From assembly GCA_017479035.1 (NCBI GenBank), contig JAFVCR010000121.1, forward strand, positions 1-9,041: DNA of 9,041 nt. The letters are read 5' to 3'. This document shows positions 1-5,435 of the stretch, one piece after another. The position numbers and the translations under genes were made by a program. The notes beneath the pieces were generated by a model. The model worked only from the letters and a program-made list of their open reading frames with translations, searched no databases and was not told the DNA's origin. Each line of letters opens with the position of its first letter. Positions within the stretch are counted from its first letter, which is position 1. Source of the DNA: Kiritimatiellia bacterium. Lineage in GTDB: Bacteria > Verrucomicrobiota > Kiritimatiellia > RFP12 > UBA1067.

Positions 1-55
1 ATCCGACCTGCGCCCTTGACGGCGCTCCATGCTGGAACGTCCCGTCCGCCTCATC

Positions 56-89
56 CAAAAATCCGGGATAAGCGGGAACCCGATTTTTT
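56..89 (+). terminator. Intrinsic terminator with A-tract/T-tract, possibly bidirectional
   Basis: Six A residues (56-61) followed by T and CGGG (64-67) can pair with CCCG (79-82), A83 and six T residues (84-89). Only C63 is left as a single-base bulge, and the loop is 11 bases (68-78). Because the GC core is flanked by A on one side and T on the other, it could end transcripts from either direction. It would end an upstream rightward gene lying outside the window and insulate the tRNA promoter that begins at 101. The loop contains a competing short CGGG/CCCG pairing, which is less favourable because its loop would be only two bases. Confidence 0.6.
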
Positions 90-100
90 GAATTTTACAC

Positions 101-129
101 TTGAAATCGCCGCCGGAAAATGGTATACT
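101..129 (+). promoter_or_regulatory. Sigma-70-type promoter for the tRNA-Arg/tRNA-Met pair
   Basis: A -35 hexamer TTGAAA (101-106) and a -10 hexamer TATACT (124-129) are separated by exactly 17 bases. The predicted start near 135-137 lies about 10 bases upstream of the mature 5' end of tRNA-Arg at 147, as expected for a stable-RNA promoter. The region from 83 to 106 is AT-rich compared with its surroundings. Confidence 0.7.
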
Positions 130-146
130 ACGCCCGTTTTCGTGTT

Positions 147-223
147 GCGCCCGTAGCTCAACTGGATAGAGTATCAGACTACGAATCTGAGGGTTGCAGG
201 TCCGACTCCTGCCGGGCGCGCCA
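147..223 (+). tRNA. tRNA-Arg (anticodon ACG)
   Basis: A full cloverleaf is visible. The acceptor GCGCCCG (147-153) pairs perfectly with CGGGCGC (213-219). The anticodon stem TCAGA/TCTGA (174-178, 186-190) encloses the loop CTACGAA with anticodon ACG at 181-183. The T stem GCAGG/CCTGC (196-200, 208-212) is perfect. The discriminator is G220 and the CCA (221-223) is encoded. A34 would be expected to become inosine through TadA, so the tRNA would read CGU, CGC and CGA. Oddity: the T loop reads TCCGACT, so position 55 is C instead of the nearly universal U that becomes pseudouridine. It is probably co-transcribed with the tRNA 37 bases downstream. Confidence 0.95.
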
Positions 224-238
224 ATCGGGAACCGCTTG

Positions 239-253
239 CCTTCCCCCGGAAGG
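239..253 (+). other. Hairpin in the spacer between the two tRNA genes
   Basis: CCTTCC (239-244) and GGAAGG (248-253) form a perfect 6-bp stem with a three-base CCC loop. It lies in the 37-base spacer and no T-run follows, so it is not an intrinsic terminator. It may guide processing of a dicistronic tRNA precursor, but this is inference from position alone. Confidence 0.4.
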
Positions 254-260
254 GTGCAGT

Positions 261-336
261 AGCGGGGTGGAGTAGTTGGTAGCTCATCAGGCTCATAACC
301 TGAAGGTCGTTGGTTCGAGTCCATCCCCCGCTACCA
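261..336 (+). tRNA. tRNA-Met (CAT), most likely the initiator tRNA-fMet
   Basis: The acceptor AGCGGGG (261-267) pairs with CCCCGCT (326-332), the discriminator is A333, and CCA is encoded at 334-336. The anticodon loop CTCATAA (292-298) carries CAT at 294-296. The body resembles bacterial initiators: the D arm opens with GGAG and has A11:U24 (271 and 284), and AGGTC follows the anticodon arm. Two initiator hallmarks differ. Positions 1:72 form an A-U pair instead of a mismatch, and the anticodon stem has A-U, G-C, G-C where three consecutive G-C pairs are usual. The T stem has one U-U mismatch (310/324). An elongator tRNA-Met is the alternative, but the D-arm pattern argues against it. Confidence 0.8.
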
Positions 337-344
337 TTTTTTTT
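337..344 (+). terminator. T-run after the tRNA pair
   Basis: Eight T residues follow the encoded CCA directly. No hairpin other than the tRNA itself precedes them, so termination would rely on the T-run plus the tRNA fold. It sits 17 bases from the 3' end of the converging nitroreductase gene. The call is tentative. Confidence 0.3.
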
Positions 345-361
345 GTCTCGTGCAAATGCTC

Positions 362-901
362 TCAGATGTAAAATGCGCGGTTGGGGAGGCGGGGTTTGGC
401 TTCCGGCGGGGGGAGCGCTTCAGCGGGGTAGCCCAATGCGAGGTGGCCCACGCCTTCCCATTCGCCTTCAAGGCCTAGCCGTGCAAGGAGTTTTGCGCCG
501 AAGGGTGTTTCCATCTCCTGTTTGGCGCGGTGGATCCAGCATGTGCCGAGGCCGAGTTCATGGGCTTTGAGCATCATGTTGCCGAGGGCGAGGGAGCCGT
601 CGTACGCGGCGGTGGCGTTGCGGGTGGAGGCTATCACCATGAGATACACCGGCGCATTGAAAAGCGGATCGGGGCCGTGGCCTTTTTCGTAGTCCTTGCC
701 CATGATCTTTGCGTTGAGCGCGCTGATTTCCTCCCGCCATGAGGGGTTGGTCACGGCGATTATCGCAGGGCTTTGCAGGCCTCTGCCGCTAGCGGCCCAC
801 AAGCCGGCTTCGATGATGGCATCAACCATCTCGCGCGGCGGCGTTTCGGGTTTGAATTTCCTGCAGCTTCTGCGGGATTTGATGATTTCGTCAAGCGTCA
901 T
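362..901 (-). CDS. Small nitroreductase-family flavoprotein
   Basis: This 179-residue protein should be an FMN-dependent, NAD(P)H-using oxidoreductase of the cytoplasmic nitroreductase superfamily. The sequence shows the N-terminal phosphate/FMN-binding pattern SRRSCRKF (residues 9-16), the central helix with DGSLALGNMM and LGLGTCWI (about 101-123), and the late GHLALGYP motif (152-159). The basic tail ending near KPRLPNR is also typical. At 179 residues it is compact but normal for the family. I chose ATG at 901 because GGAG (909-912) lies seven bases upstream and a longer frame reaching 1057 would run through the recombinase gene. It begins four bases after the recombinase stop, and the ribosome site overlaps the end of that gene, so it is probably translationally coupled. 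The physiological substrate cannot be read from the sequence. Confidence 0.9.
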   Translation of the reverse strand: MTLDEIIKSRRSCRKFKPETPPREMVDAIIEAGLWAASGRGLQSPAIIAVTNPSWREEISALNAKIMGKDYEKGHGPDPLFNAPVYLMVIASTRNATAAYDGSLALGNMMLKAHELGLGTCWIHRAKQEMETPFGAKLLARLGLEGEWEGVGHLALGYPAEALPPPEAKPRLPNRAFYI

Positions 902-905
902 GGTG

Positions 906-1841
906 TTACTCCGCTCGTGGATGGAAACGTTTGTGCGCTTCGGCAAAGCGCGATGTGTCGATATGGGTGTAGATTTGAGTGGTGGCCACGGATGCGTGGC
1001 CGAGCATCTCCTGTATGGCGCGTATGTCCGCGCCATGCTGTAGCAGATGGCTGGCAAAGGAATGGCGCAAAACGTGCGGCGAGATGGTCGCAGGGTCTAG
1101 ACCGGCTGCGATGGCGCGTTTGCGCAGCATGGCGGCAATGCCCTCGCGGGTGAATCTGCCGCCGTTGCGCGTGAGGAAAAGGTGCCTTTCCGCAGCGTTG
1201 CCCTTGGCGAATACGTCGCGGGCGCAATGGATGTAGCGTATCAGCGCCTGTGCCGCTTTCGAGCCGATGGGCACGACGCGCTCTTTGGAACCTTTGCCGA
1301 AGCAGCGCAAGAGTTCAGCATCGGCGGAAAAACCGTCCAGCGAAAGGTCGCACAACTCGCTCACACGCAAGCCGCAGGCGTAGAAAAGTTCGAGGATGGC
1401 GCGGTCGCGCAAATCGCGCGGAGTGGTGCCGGAGACGGATTCCACAAGCCGCGCCACGGCATCTTCGCCAAGCGTGCGCGGCAGTGGTTGGGAGCGTTTG
1501 GGAGTGTCGAACAAGGCGGAGGGATTTTCTTTGGCGTAGCCGCGCGCGGCCGCGAATTTGAGGAATCCGCGCACCGCAGCCCACGCACGGGCGCGGCTTG
1601 AGGAGGCTTTGTAGTGATGCTGCAAATCGGCGAGGTAATCCGCCAGATCCTTGCGCGAAATTGCATCGCAGGACGACACTTTGCGCTTGGCGAGGAAATC
1701 CGCAAAACGGCGCACGTCGCGCGAATACGCCTCAAGCGTATTGGGGCTCATGCCGCGTTCCAACGCCACGAACCCTTCGAAGGCCGCTTGCGCCGCCTTT
1801 AGCGCGGATTCATTTCCCGATGCTTGCGGGCGTGACGCCAT
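906..1841 (-). CDS. Tyrosine recombinase, XerC/XerD type
   Basis: This 311-residue protein matches site-specific recombinases of the XerC/XerD family, which resolve chromosome dimers at dif with a partner recombinase and FtsK. The N-terminal core-binding domain includes LERGMSPNTLEAYSRD (about 28-42). The catalytic domain has the complete set: R159 (GLRVSEL), K183 (GKGSKERVVP), H256 and R259 (HVLRH), H282 (LGHAS) and nucleophile Y291. Their spacing matches E. coli XerD, and the C-terminus ends HPRA as in Xer proteins. AAGGGG (1852-1857) is 10 bases upstream of the ATG. The start lies 32 bases inside the preceding lipoprotein gene; starting at the next ATG (1751) would remove part of the DNA-binding domain. 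XerC cannot be told from XerD here. Integrase-like mobility is unlikely given the housekeeping context. Confidence 0.9.
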   Translation of the reverse strand: MASRPQASGNESALKAAQAAFEGFVALERGMSPNTLEAYSRDVRRFADFLAKRKVSSCDAISRKDLADYLADLQHHYKASSSRARAWAAVRGFLKFAAARGYAKENPSALFDTPKRSQPLPRTLGEDAVARLVESVSGTTPRDLRDRAILELFYACGLRVSELCDLSLDGFSADAELLRCFGKGSKERVVPIGSKAAQALIRYIHCARDVFAKGNAAERHLFLTRNGGRFTREGIAAMLRKRAIAAGLDPATISPHVLRHSFASHLLQHGADIRAIQEMLGHASVATTQIYTHIDTSRFAEAHKRFHPRAE

Positions 1842-2112
1842 TTGCCGCGAACCCCTTTTCCGCTATGGCAAATTCGAGATTCTTCTCCGCCACGAGCATG
1901 GAATCGTATACGAGTGCCACTTCGCGCCGTTCCAGGTCGAAGCGTATCGTATCCTTGCGCACGCCGCTGTAATATGCAAGTGCTTTTGCGATGGTGTTGG
2001 TGGCGGCGGCATCCATCTGCGGCACGGATATGGTGAAACTGCGCTCGTCCACGCGTCTGCATCCGCATGCGACGAGTGAGGCAAACACACAGCAAAAGAA
2101 GATTCTGAACAT
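1810..2112 (-). CDS. Small lipoprotein with a cysteine-less HMA-like domain
   Basis: This is a 100-residue protein. The N-terminus has a short hydrophobic stretch ending in a lipobox, L-V-A-C, with C16 as the probable lipidated residue, so it should be exported and membrane anchored. Residues 26-95 follow the heavy-metal-associated (HMA/CopZ/MerP) pattern: a beta strand, PQMDAAATNTIAKAL, the YYSGV turn, and DLERREVALVYD as strands 2 and 3. The GMxCxxC metal loop is replaced: A35 and T38 occupy the cysteine positions. It may have lost metal binding while keeping the fold. It starts five bases after the etfA stop with no clear ribosome site, and its end overlaps the recombinase start by 32 bases. 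Its role is unknown and the HMA assignment is by pattern only. Confidence 0.65.
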   Translation of the reverse strand: MFRIFFCCVFASLVACGCRRVDERSFTISVPQMDAAATNTIAKALAYYSGVRKDTIRFDLERREVALVYDSMLVAEKNLEFAIAEKGFAANGVTPASIGK

Positions 2113-2117
2113 GGCCG

Positions 2118-2954
2118 TCACAGCAATTCGTTTACTTTTTTCATCACCTCGAAGGCATCGCCCACGTATACAACGTCGGCCTTGCCCTGTGCCCAGCCGC
2201 AGTTTGCGTCCAGATTCACGGCGCGGCGTTCGCCCACGAAACGCCACCCCACTACGTGAGGTTCTTCGCCGTGGCAGCAGGTGGAAAGCCCCTTTGCGTG
2301 GCGCGGTGTGGAGCCAGTTTGGCCAACTTGGTTGACGTGGCTCATGAAGTCGAACTTCGCCGCCGCCTCGGGCATGTCCACAAGCGATTTGGAGGAACCC
2401 AGCGACGCACCGCTTTTTGCGAGGAAGCCTTTGATTGCAGCCGCTGCTTCGTCGAGATGCGTTGCGCCGTCGGCCTGTTTTTTGGTCCATCCGGCACCCG
2501 CCACGAAGAGCAGTTTGGCATCGGGCTTGATGGTGCTTTCACCGCCGGCTCCGGCGGCCACGATGCCTTCTTGCGCAGTGGCCGTGGGTGCGTCCGGCAC
2601 GGGCACAGCCACTTCGCCAGCAGTTTCGAGCGCACCTGCGATTTCGCCTGTCAAAGCGGGGTCAGTAACCAGCACCCACGTCTTGGCAGTGCGCGTGAAC
2701 GCGGCCAGTATGCGCTGGCGGTAGAACCATCTTTCCGCCACGATCTTGCCGCCGGAGGTTTTCACGGATGTGATGTTGGTGTCCACCTCGGCACCGGCGC
2801 GCAGAGCGGCTGCACCTATCGCGCGGCGCACTGCGCTCGTGCCGGGAACGATTATCGCATCGGCGTTTGCATTGGCGATGGCGGCTGCAAGCGCGGGTAC
2901 GTCCTTTGCATATATGCCCGAAAGGTTGGCGGTGTTCAAAATCTTGATAGTCAT
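2118..2954 (-). CDS. etfA: Electron transfer flavoprotein alpha subunit-like, short and divergent
   Basis: This 278-residue protein is an EtfA-type subunit; in typical ETFs alpha carries the FAD used to pass electrons between dehydrogenases and a quinone oxidoreductase or other partner. Residues about 15-85 match the later half of ETF domain I (ADAIIVPGTS... DTNITSV). Residues 147-214 match the FAD domain: LLFVAGAGWT, the acidic helix, GASLGSSKSLVDMP and the diagnostic VGQTG (210-214). The usual first 60-80 residues of domain I are missing. The segment that normally reads GISGA..H is replaced by one containing STCCHGEE (224-231), so FAD binding may be altered. GAGGG (2962-2966) lies seven bases before the ATG, and etfB ends 10 bases upstream. 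Family membership looks solid; conventional ETF function is less certain. Confidence 0.75.
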   Translation of the reverse strand: MTIKILNTANLSGIYAKDVPALAAAIANANADAIIVPGTSAVRRAIGAAALRAGAEVDTNITSVKTSGGKIVAERWFYRQRILAAFTRTAKTWVLVTDPALTGEIAGALETAGEVAVPVPDAPTATAQEGIVAAGAGGESTIKPDAKLLFVAGAGWTKKQADGATHLDEAAAAIKGFLAKSGASLGSSKSLVDMPEAAAKFDFMSHVNQVGQTGSTPRHAKGLSTCCHGEEPHVVGWRFVGERRAVNLDANCGWAQGKADVVYVGDAFEVMKKVNELL

Positions 2955-2964
2955 TGCAAAGCCC

Positions 2965-3771
2965 TCACTGCTTGATCCATGCCACGATTTCTTTTGCGAT
3001 TTCGTCCGCCGGCATATCCTTGACCACTTTCGTATCGCGTTTGGCGGACGGCACGGCGAGGCTTTCGTAGGCGATGGTGCCTAGACCCACATCCGCCGTT
3101 TGCGCCTTTGCAAGCGCGGGCATTAGCGTTCTCATGTTCTGCATGCCCACCATGGGATTGTTCGGCGGCTCCGGCAGCGAACCCGTGGCCCAGGCCACAG
3201 CGGCAGGTAGTGCGGTGCATTTGGACTTCAAATACTTGCCGCCCTCGACGCGCTCAAGCACCTCAAGCGCACCGTCGTCCGCAAGCGTCAACTCGTCCAC
3301 CGCCATGAAAAGTTCGCCTATGCCCAATCCTTCCGCCACGAACTGCACCACAAGCCCCGCATCGCGGCTGGCGGATGCGCACCCGCCGAAAAGCAGCGTC
3401 GAGGCAAGATCGAGGTTTGGAATCGTCTTTATCGCCGCTGCAAGCGCGGCCGCAACGGATTTTGCATCGTTAAAGCCGCCCGCCGGCGCATTCACCGCCA
3501 CAAGCTCGAACGGCGCCTTCTGCGCCACGTTCATCATCAACTGCTGGAGTTTCTGCTTGGGCCCAAGCGACACCAACACCACCCTCGTGCCCGGGCGTTT
3601 CTTGGCGATTGCGGCGGCCTCGTAGAGCGCGCACGCCGCCCACGGGTCCAGCACGCCCGGCAGCATCAATTCGTTTTTCAGCGCGGGCGCAGCATTCGTC
3701 CCCGCAGGTTCGAGCGTCTGCAACGGATCCGGCACCAGCGACGCGCACACTACGATCGTAAGGTTTTTCAT
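2965..3771 (-). CDS. etfB: Electron transfer flavoprotein beta subunit
   Basis: This 268-residue protein is the partner of the alpha subunit encoded next; beta subunits bind AMP or, in bifurcating ETFs, a second FAD, and form the docking surface for dehydrogenases. Visible family features are the first strand with VVCASLVPDP (7-16), LDPWAACALYEAAAIAKK (41-58), VVLVSLGPKQ (64-73), the NDAKSVAAALAAAI helix (101-114), the DLASTLLFGG strand (121-130) and SRDAGLVVQFVAEGLG (135-150). The EGGKYLKSK and LPAAVAWATGSLPEPP segment (176-202) is the usual late ETF-beta region. The length is normal. The ATG at 3771 overlaps the rsfS stop as ATGA, indicating translational coupling. I see no acyl-CoA dehydrogenase, ETF-quinone oxidoreductase or FixCX gene in the window, so the partner cannot be named. 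Confidence 0.8.
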   Translation of the reverse strand: MKNLTIVVCASLVPDPLQTLEPAGTNAAPALKNELMLPGVLDPWAACALYEAAAIAKKRPGTRVVLVSLGPKQKLQQLMMNVAQKAPFELVAVNAPAGGFNDAKSVAAALAAAIKTIPNLDLASTLLFGGCASASRDAGLVVQFVAEGLGIGELFMAVDELTLADDGALEVLERVEGGKYLKSKCTALPAAVAWATGSLPEPPNNPMVGMQNMRTLMPALAKAQTADVGLGTIAYESLAVPSAKRDTKVVKDMPADEIAKEIVAWIKQ

Positions 3772-4100
3772 ATCTGTTTCGCTTTCTCCCAGAGTTTGTC
3801 CAGCGCGTAGTATTTGCGCGCTTCGGGCGAGAACACATGCACCACCGCGTCTACGAAATCGGCCACCATCCAGCCGCTGTCGGCCTCGCCGGACATGCGG
3901 AAAGCCTTTTCGCCCGCGCCGCGCATCGCATCCTCCGCAGCGGCCACGAGTGCCTTCAAATGCGGGGATGCCGCACCTGTTGCGAGCACGAAGAGATCCG
4001 CCAGGCCGGAAATCCCGCGCAGGTCGTATACTTTCACGTCCTCCGCGCCCTTGTCCGCCAGCGCCGTGCGCAGGAGATTTGCTTTTTCTTGGATAGTCAT
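3768..4100 (-). CDS. rsfS: Ribosome silencing factor RsfS (YbeB/Iojap family)
   Basis: This 110-residue protein is the typical length for RsfS, which binds ribosomal protein L14 (uL14) on the 50S subunit and blocks subunit joining when nutrients are scarce. The family core is clear: KVYDLRGISGLADLFVLATG (23-42), the helix SPHLKALVAAAEDAM (45-59), and DSGWMVADFVDAVVHVFSPEARKYYALDKLW (74-104). AAAGG (4108-4112) sits seven bases before the ATG. The gene begins 12 bases after recA and ends overlapping etfB as ATGA. In many bacteria rsfS lies with nadD and rlmH, so the recA neighbourhood is unusual. Confidence 0.93.
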   Translation of the reverse strand: MTIQEKANLLRTALADKGAEDVKVYDLRGISGLADLFVLATGAASPHLKALVAAAEDAMRGAGEKAFRMSGEADSGWMVADFVDAVVHVFSPEARKYYALDKLWEKAKQI

Positions 4101-4112
4101 CGTGGCACCTTT

Positions 4113-5141
4113 CTACTTTCTCTTTTGCGCGGTGGCCGGCGTTTCTTTGATTTTGGCAACGAGTTCGGCGGTTTTTTCGGGATGGTCGCGCAGATACGCC
4201 ACGGTCGAGAGCTGCCCTTGGCCGAGCTGCTCGGTGCCGTAACTTATCCAGCTGCCGCGTTTTTCCACCACGCCGCGCGCCAAAGCCGCCTCCAGCACGC
4301 TCGCCTCCCAGGATATGCCGCAGGTGTAGTAAATGTCGAACTCGGCTTCGGTGAACGGCGCGGCCACTTTGTTTTTCACCACTTTCACGCGGGTGCGGTT
4401 GCCCACCACGGAGCCGCCGGAGTCCTTTATCGCGCCGATTCTCTGCACCTGCAACCGGCACGAAGCGTAGAACTTCAACGCCTTGCCGCCGGGGGTCGTC
4501 TCCGGATTGCCAAACATCACGCCGATCTTGTCGCGCACCTGGTTGGTGAAGATGCAAAGCGTCTTGGTCTGCGCAATCACACCCGTCAATTTGCGCATGG
4601 CCTGGCTCATGAGGCGCGCCTGTAGGCCCATGTGGCTGTCGCCCATGTTGCCGTCGATCTCCGCCTGCGGGGTCAACGCTGCCACGGAATCCACCACTAT
4701 CACATCAAGCGCGCCCGACTTCACCAGCTGCTCGCAGATCACAAGTGCTTCCTCCCCGCTGGACGGCTGCGCCACCAGTAGATCGTCGAGATTCACACCT
4801 ATTTTCTTGGCGTAGTTGGGGTCTAGCGCGTGTTCCGCATCGATGAACGCCGCAATGCCGCCGTTCTTCTGCGCATTGGCCACCACGTGCAGCGCAAGAG
4901 TCGTCTTGCCGCTGGACTCCTGCCCGTACACCTCCACTATGCGCCCGCGCGGCAATCCGCCCACGCCAAGTGCCATGTCCAAACGGAAAGCCCCCGTGGA
5001 GATCACCGGGATGTCCGCATGCTCCTCCGTCCCTAAACGCATGATCGACTGCTCGCCGAACTCCTTGCGTATCTGCGCCAGGACGCTCTCCAGCACCGCA
5101 TCGGCCCCTTTGGCCTGCTCCTTTTCTTTCTTTTCCGCCAT
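4113..5141 (-). CDS. recA: Recombinase A
   Basis: RecA is the ATP-dependent strand-exchange protein of homologous recombination and co-protease of the SOS response. In the 342-residue product starting at ATG 5141, the Walker A motif GQESSGKTT is at about 73-81 and Walker B ends at D151 (VIVVDS). The L2 DNA-binding loop runs from FTNQ to GNPETTPGGKALKF (about 198-224). The length is normal and the C-terminus is basic. I chose ATG at 5141, with AAGGA (5152-5156) ten bases upstream. A TTG at 5168 also opens the frame but lies inside the predicted -10 element, so it would not be transcribed. recA leads the leftward string and is followed by rsfS after 12 bases. No recognisable E. coli- or Bacillus-type SOS box is visible at the promoter. 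Confidence 0.97.
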   Translation of the reverse strand: MAEKKEKEQAKGADAVLESVLAQIRKEFGEQSIMRLGTEEHADIPVISTGAFRLDMALGVGGLPRGRIVEVYGQESSGKTTLALHVVANAQKNGGIAAFIDAEHALDPNYAKKIGVNLDDLLVAQPSSGEEALVICEQLVKSGALDVIVVDSVAALTPQAEIDGNMGDSHMGLQARLMSQAMRKLTGVIAQTKTLCIFTNQVRDKIGVMFGNPETTPGGKALKFYASCRLQVQRIGAIKDSGGSVVGNRTRVKVVKNKVAAPFTEAEFDIYYTCGISWEASVLEAALARGVVEKRGSWISYGTEQLGQGQLSTVAYLRDHPEKTAELVAKIKETPATAQKRK

Positions 5142-5167
5142 CTTTTGCCAATCCTTGCTTTTGCACA

Positions 5168-5196
5168 ATTATAGCAAATTTCTCCCCCTCCCGCAA
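5168..5196 (-). promoter_or_regulatory. recA operon promoter
   Basis: On the minus strand, TTGCGG (5191-5196) and a perfect TATAAT (5168-5173) are separated by 17 bases. Transcription should start near 5160-5162, giving a leader of about 20 bases that includes the AAGGA ribosome site of recA. Nothing strong follows recA as an internal promoter, and all downstream gaps are 12 bases or less, so this promoter may serve all seven leftward genes. Confidence 0.7.
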
Positions 5197-5242
5197 GCAA
5201 GTTTAATCGCCCGCGCGAATTGCCCGCGCGCAAGCGCGAAAC

Positions 5243-5262
5243 GAATTTGCCGCGCCAAATTC
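5243..5262. repeat. Inverted repeat in the recA/exbB intergenic region, operator candidate
   Basis: Arms GAATTTG (5243-5249) and CAAATTC (5256-5262) flank a CCGCGC centre whose middle CGCG is itself self-complementary. Only one C/C position on each side of the centre breaks a full 20-base palindrome. It ends nine bases before the -35 of the exbB promoter. No T-run follows on either strand in the right place for a terminator, so a dimeric-regulator binding site is the simplest reading. No known regulator consensus is recognised. Confidence 0.4.
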
Positions 5263-5271
5263 AAAAAATGC

Positions 5272-5300
5272 TTGCGTTGCGCAAAAAGTTTTGCTAAAAT
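5272..5300 (+). promoter_or_regulatory. Promoter for the exbB-exbD-exbD operon
   Basis: TTGCGT (5272-5277) and TAAAAT (5295-5300) have a 17-base spacer. The sequence TTGCTA(A/T)AAT around the -10 is shared with the recA promoter on the opposite strand. The spacer contains GCAAAA (5281-5286) and TTTTGC (5289-5294) as inverted arms two bases apart, so a protein bound there would block the polymerase. The start is expected near 5306-5308, leaving a leader of about 125 bases before exbB. Confidence 0.65.
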
Positions 5301-5309
5301 AGCAGTGAA

Positions 5310-5435
5310 ATGAAATTGGTGCGCTTATGCTTTTCAACGTCTGCGGCCGCGCGATGGTTCATCCGCCGCCGCGCGCAAACAAGCACCGGCGCGCCGCACA
5401 CCGCAGTTTTTACACGAAGGGAAACCTCGAAATGA
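5310..5435 (+). CDS. Possible 41-codon leader ORF coupled to exbB
   Basis: An ATG at 5310 opens a frame of 41 codons ending in TGA at 5433-5435. The stop overlaps the exbB ATG (5432) as ATGA, the arrangement of translationally coupled genes. The ATG lies about three bases after the predicted transcription start, so translation would be nearly leaderless. The peptide begins MKLVRLCF, is arginine-rich and lacks a recognised domain. It could be a regulatory leader peptide or chance: the region is GC-rich and a second frame (from 5327, fused to exbB) is also open. Confidence 0.25.
   Translation: MKLVRLCFSTSAAARWFIRRRAQTSTGAPHTAVFTRRETSK
5417..5422 (+). promoter_or_regulatory. Ribosome binding site that fixes the exbB start
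   Basis: AAGGGA lies nine bases before the ATG at 5432. No comparable site precedes the in-frame ATG at 5327, and only the 5432 start places a signal peptide at the N-terminus. Confidence 0.6.

Noticed and set aside
1..55. C-terminal end of an upstream gene
   Set aside because: Several frames reach stops within the first 70 bases, but none gives a recognisable tail, so no gene can be assigned.
902..1057. N-terminal extension of the nitroreductase from an ATG at 1057
   Set aside because: The extra 52 residues lie within the recombinase gene and match no nitroreductase. The ATG at 901 has a GGAG seven bases upstream.
906..1841. Integrase of a mobile element
   Set aside because: The protein has Xer-type length and an HPRA end, sits tightly within a housekeeping gene string, and has no flanking attachment repeats that I can see, although tRNA genes are nearby.
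3772..4557. Upstream in-frame extension of etfB across rsfS and part of recA
   Set aside because: This open stretch is out of frame with two strongly supported genes. The etfB start at 3771 fits family length and the ATGA overlap.
5142..5168. TTG start for recA giving nine extra residues
   Set aside because: The TTG overlaps the predicted TATAAT -10 element, so it would not be in the transcript. The ATG at 5141 has an AAGGA ten bases upstream.
5209..5240. Short GC repeats (GCCCGCGCG twice, and GCGCGAA twice) as a CRISPR or tandem array
   Set aside because: The units are under 10 bases, occur only twice and lie in CG-rich low-complexity sequence. There are no regular spacers.
5327..5431. In-frame N-terminal extension of exbB from an ATG at 5327
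   Set aside because: There is no good ribosome site before it, and it would put 35 Arg/Pro-rich residues in front of a clear signal peptide.
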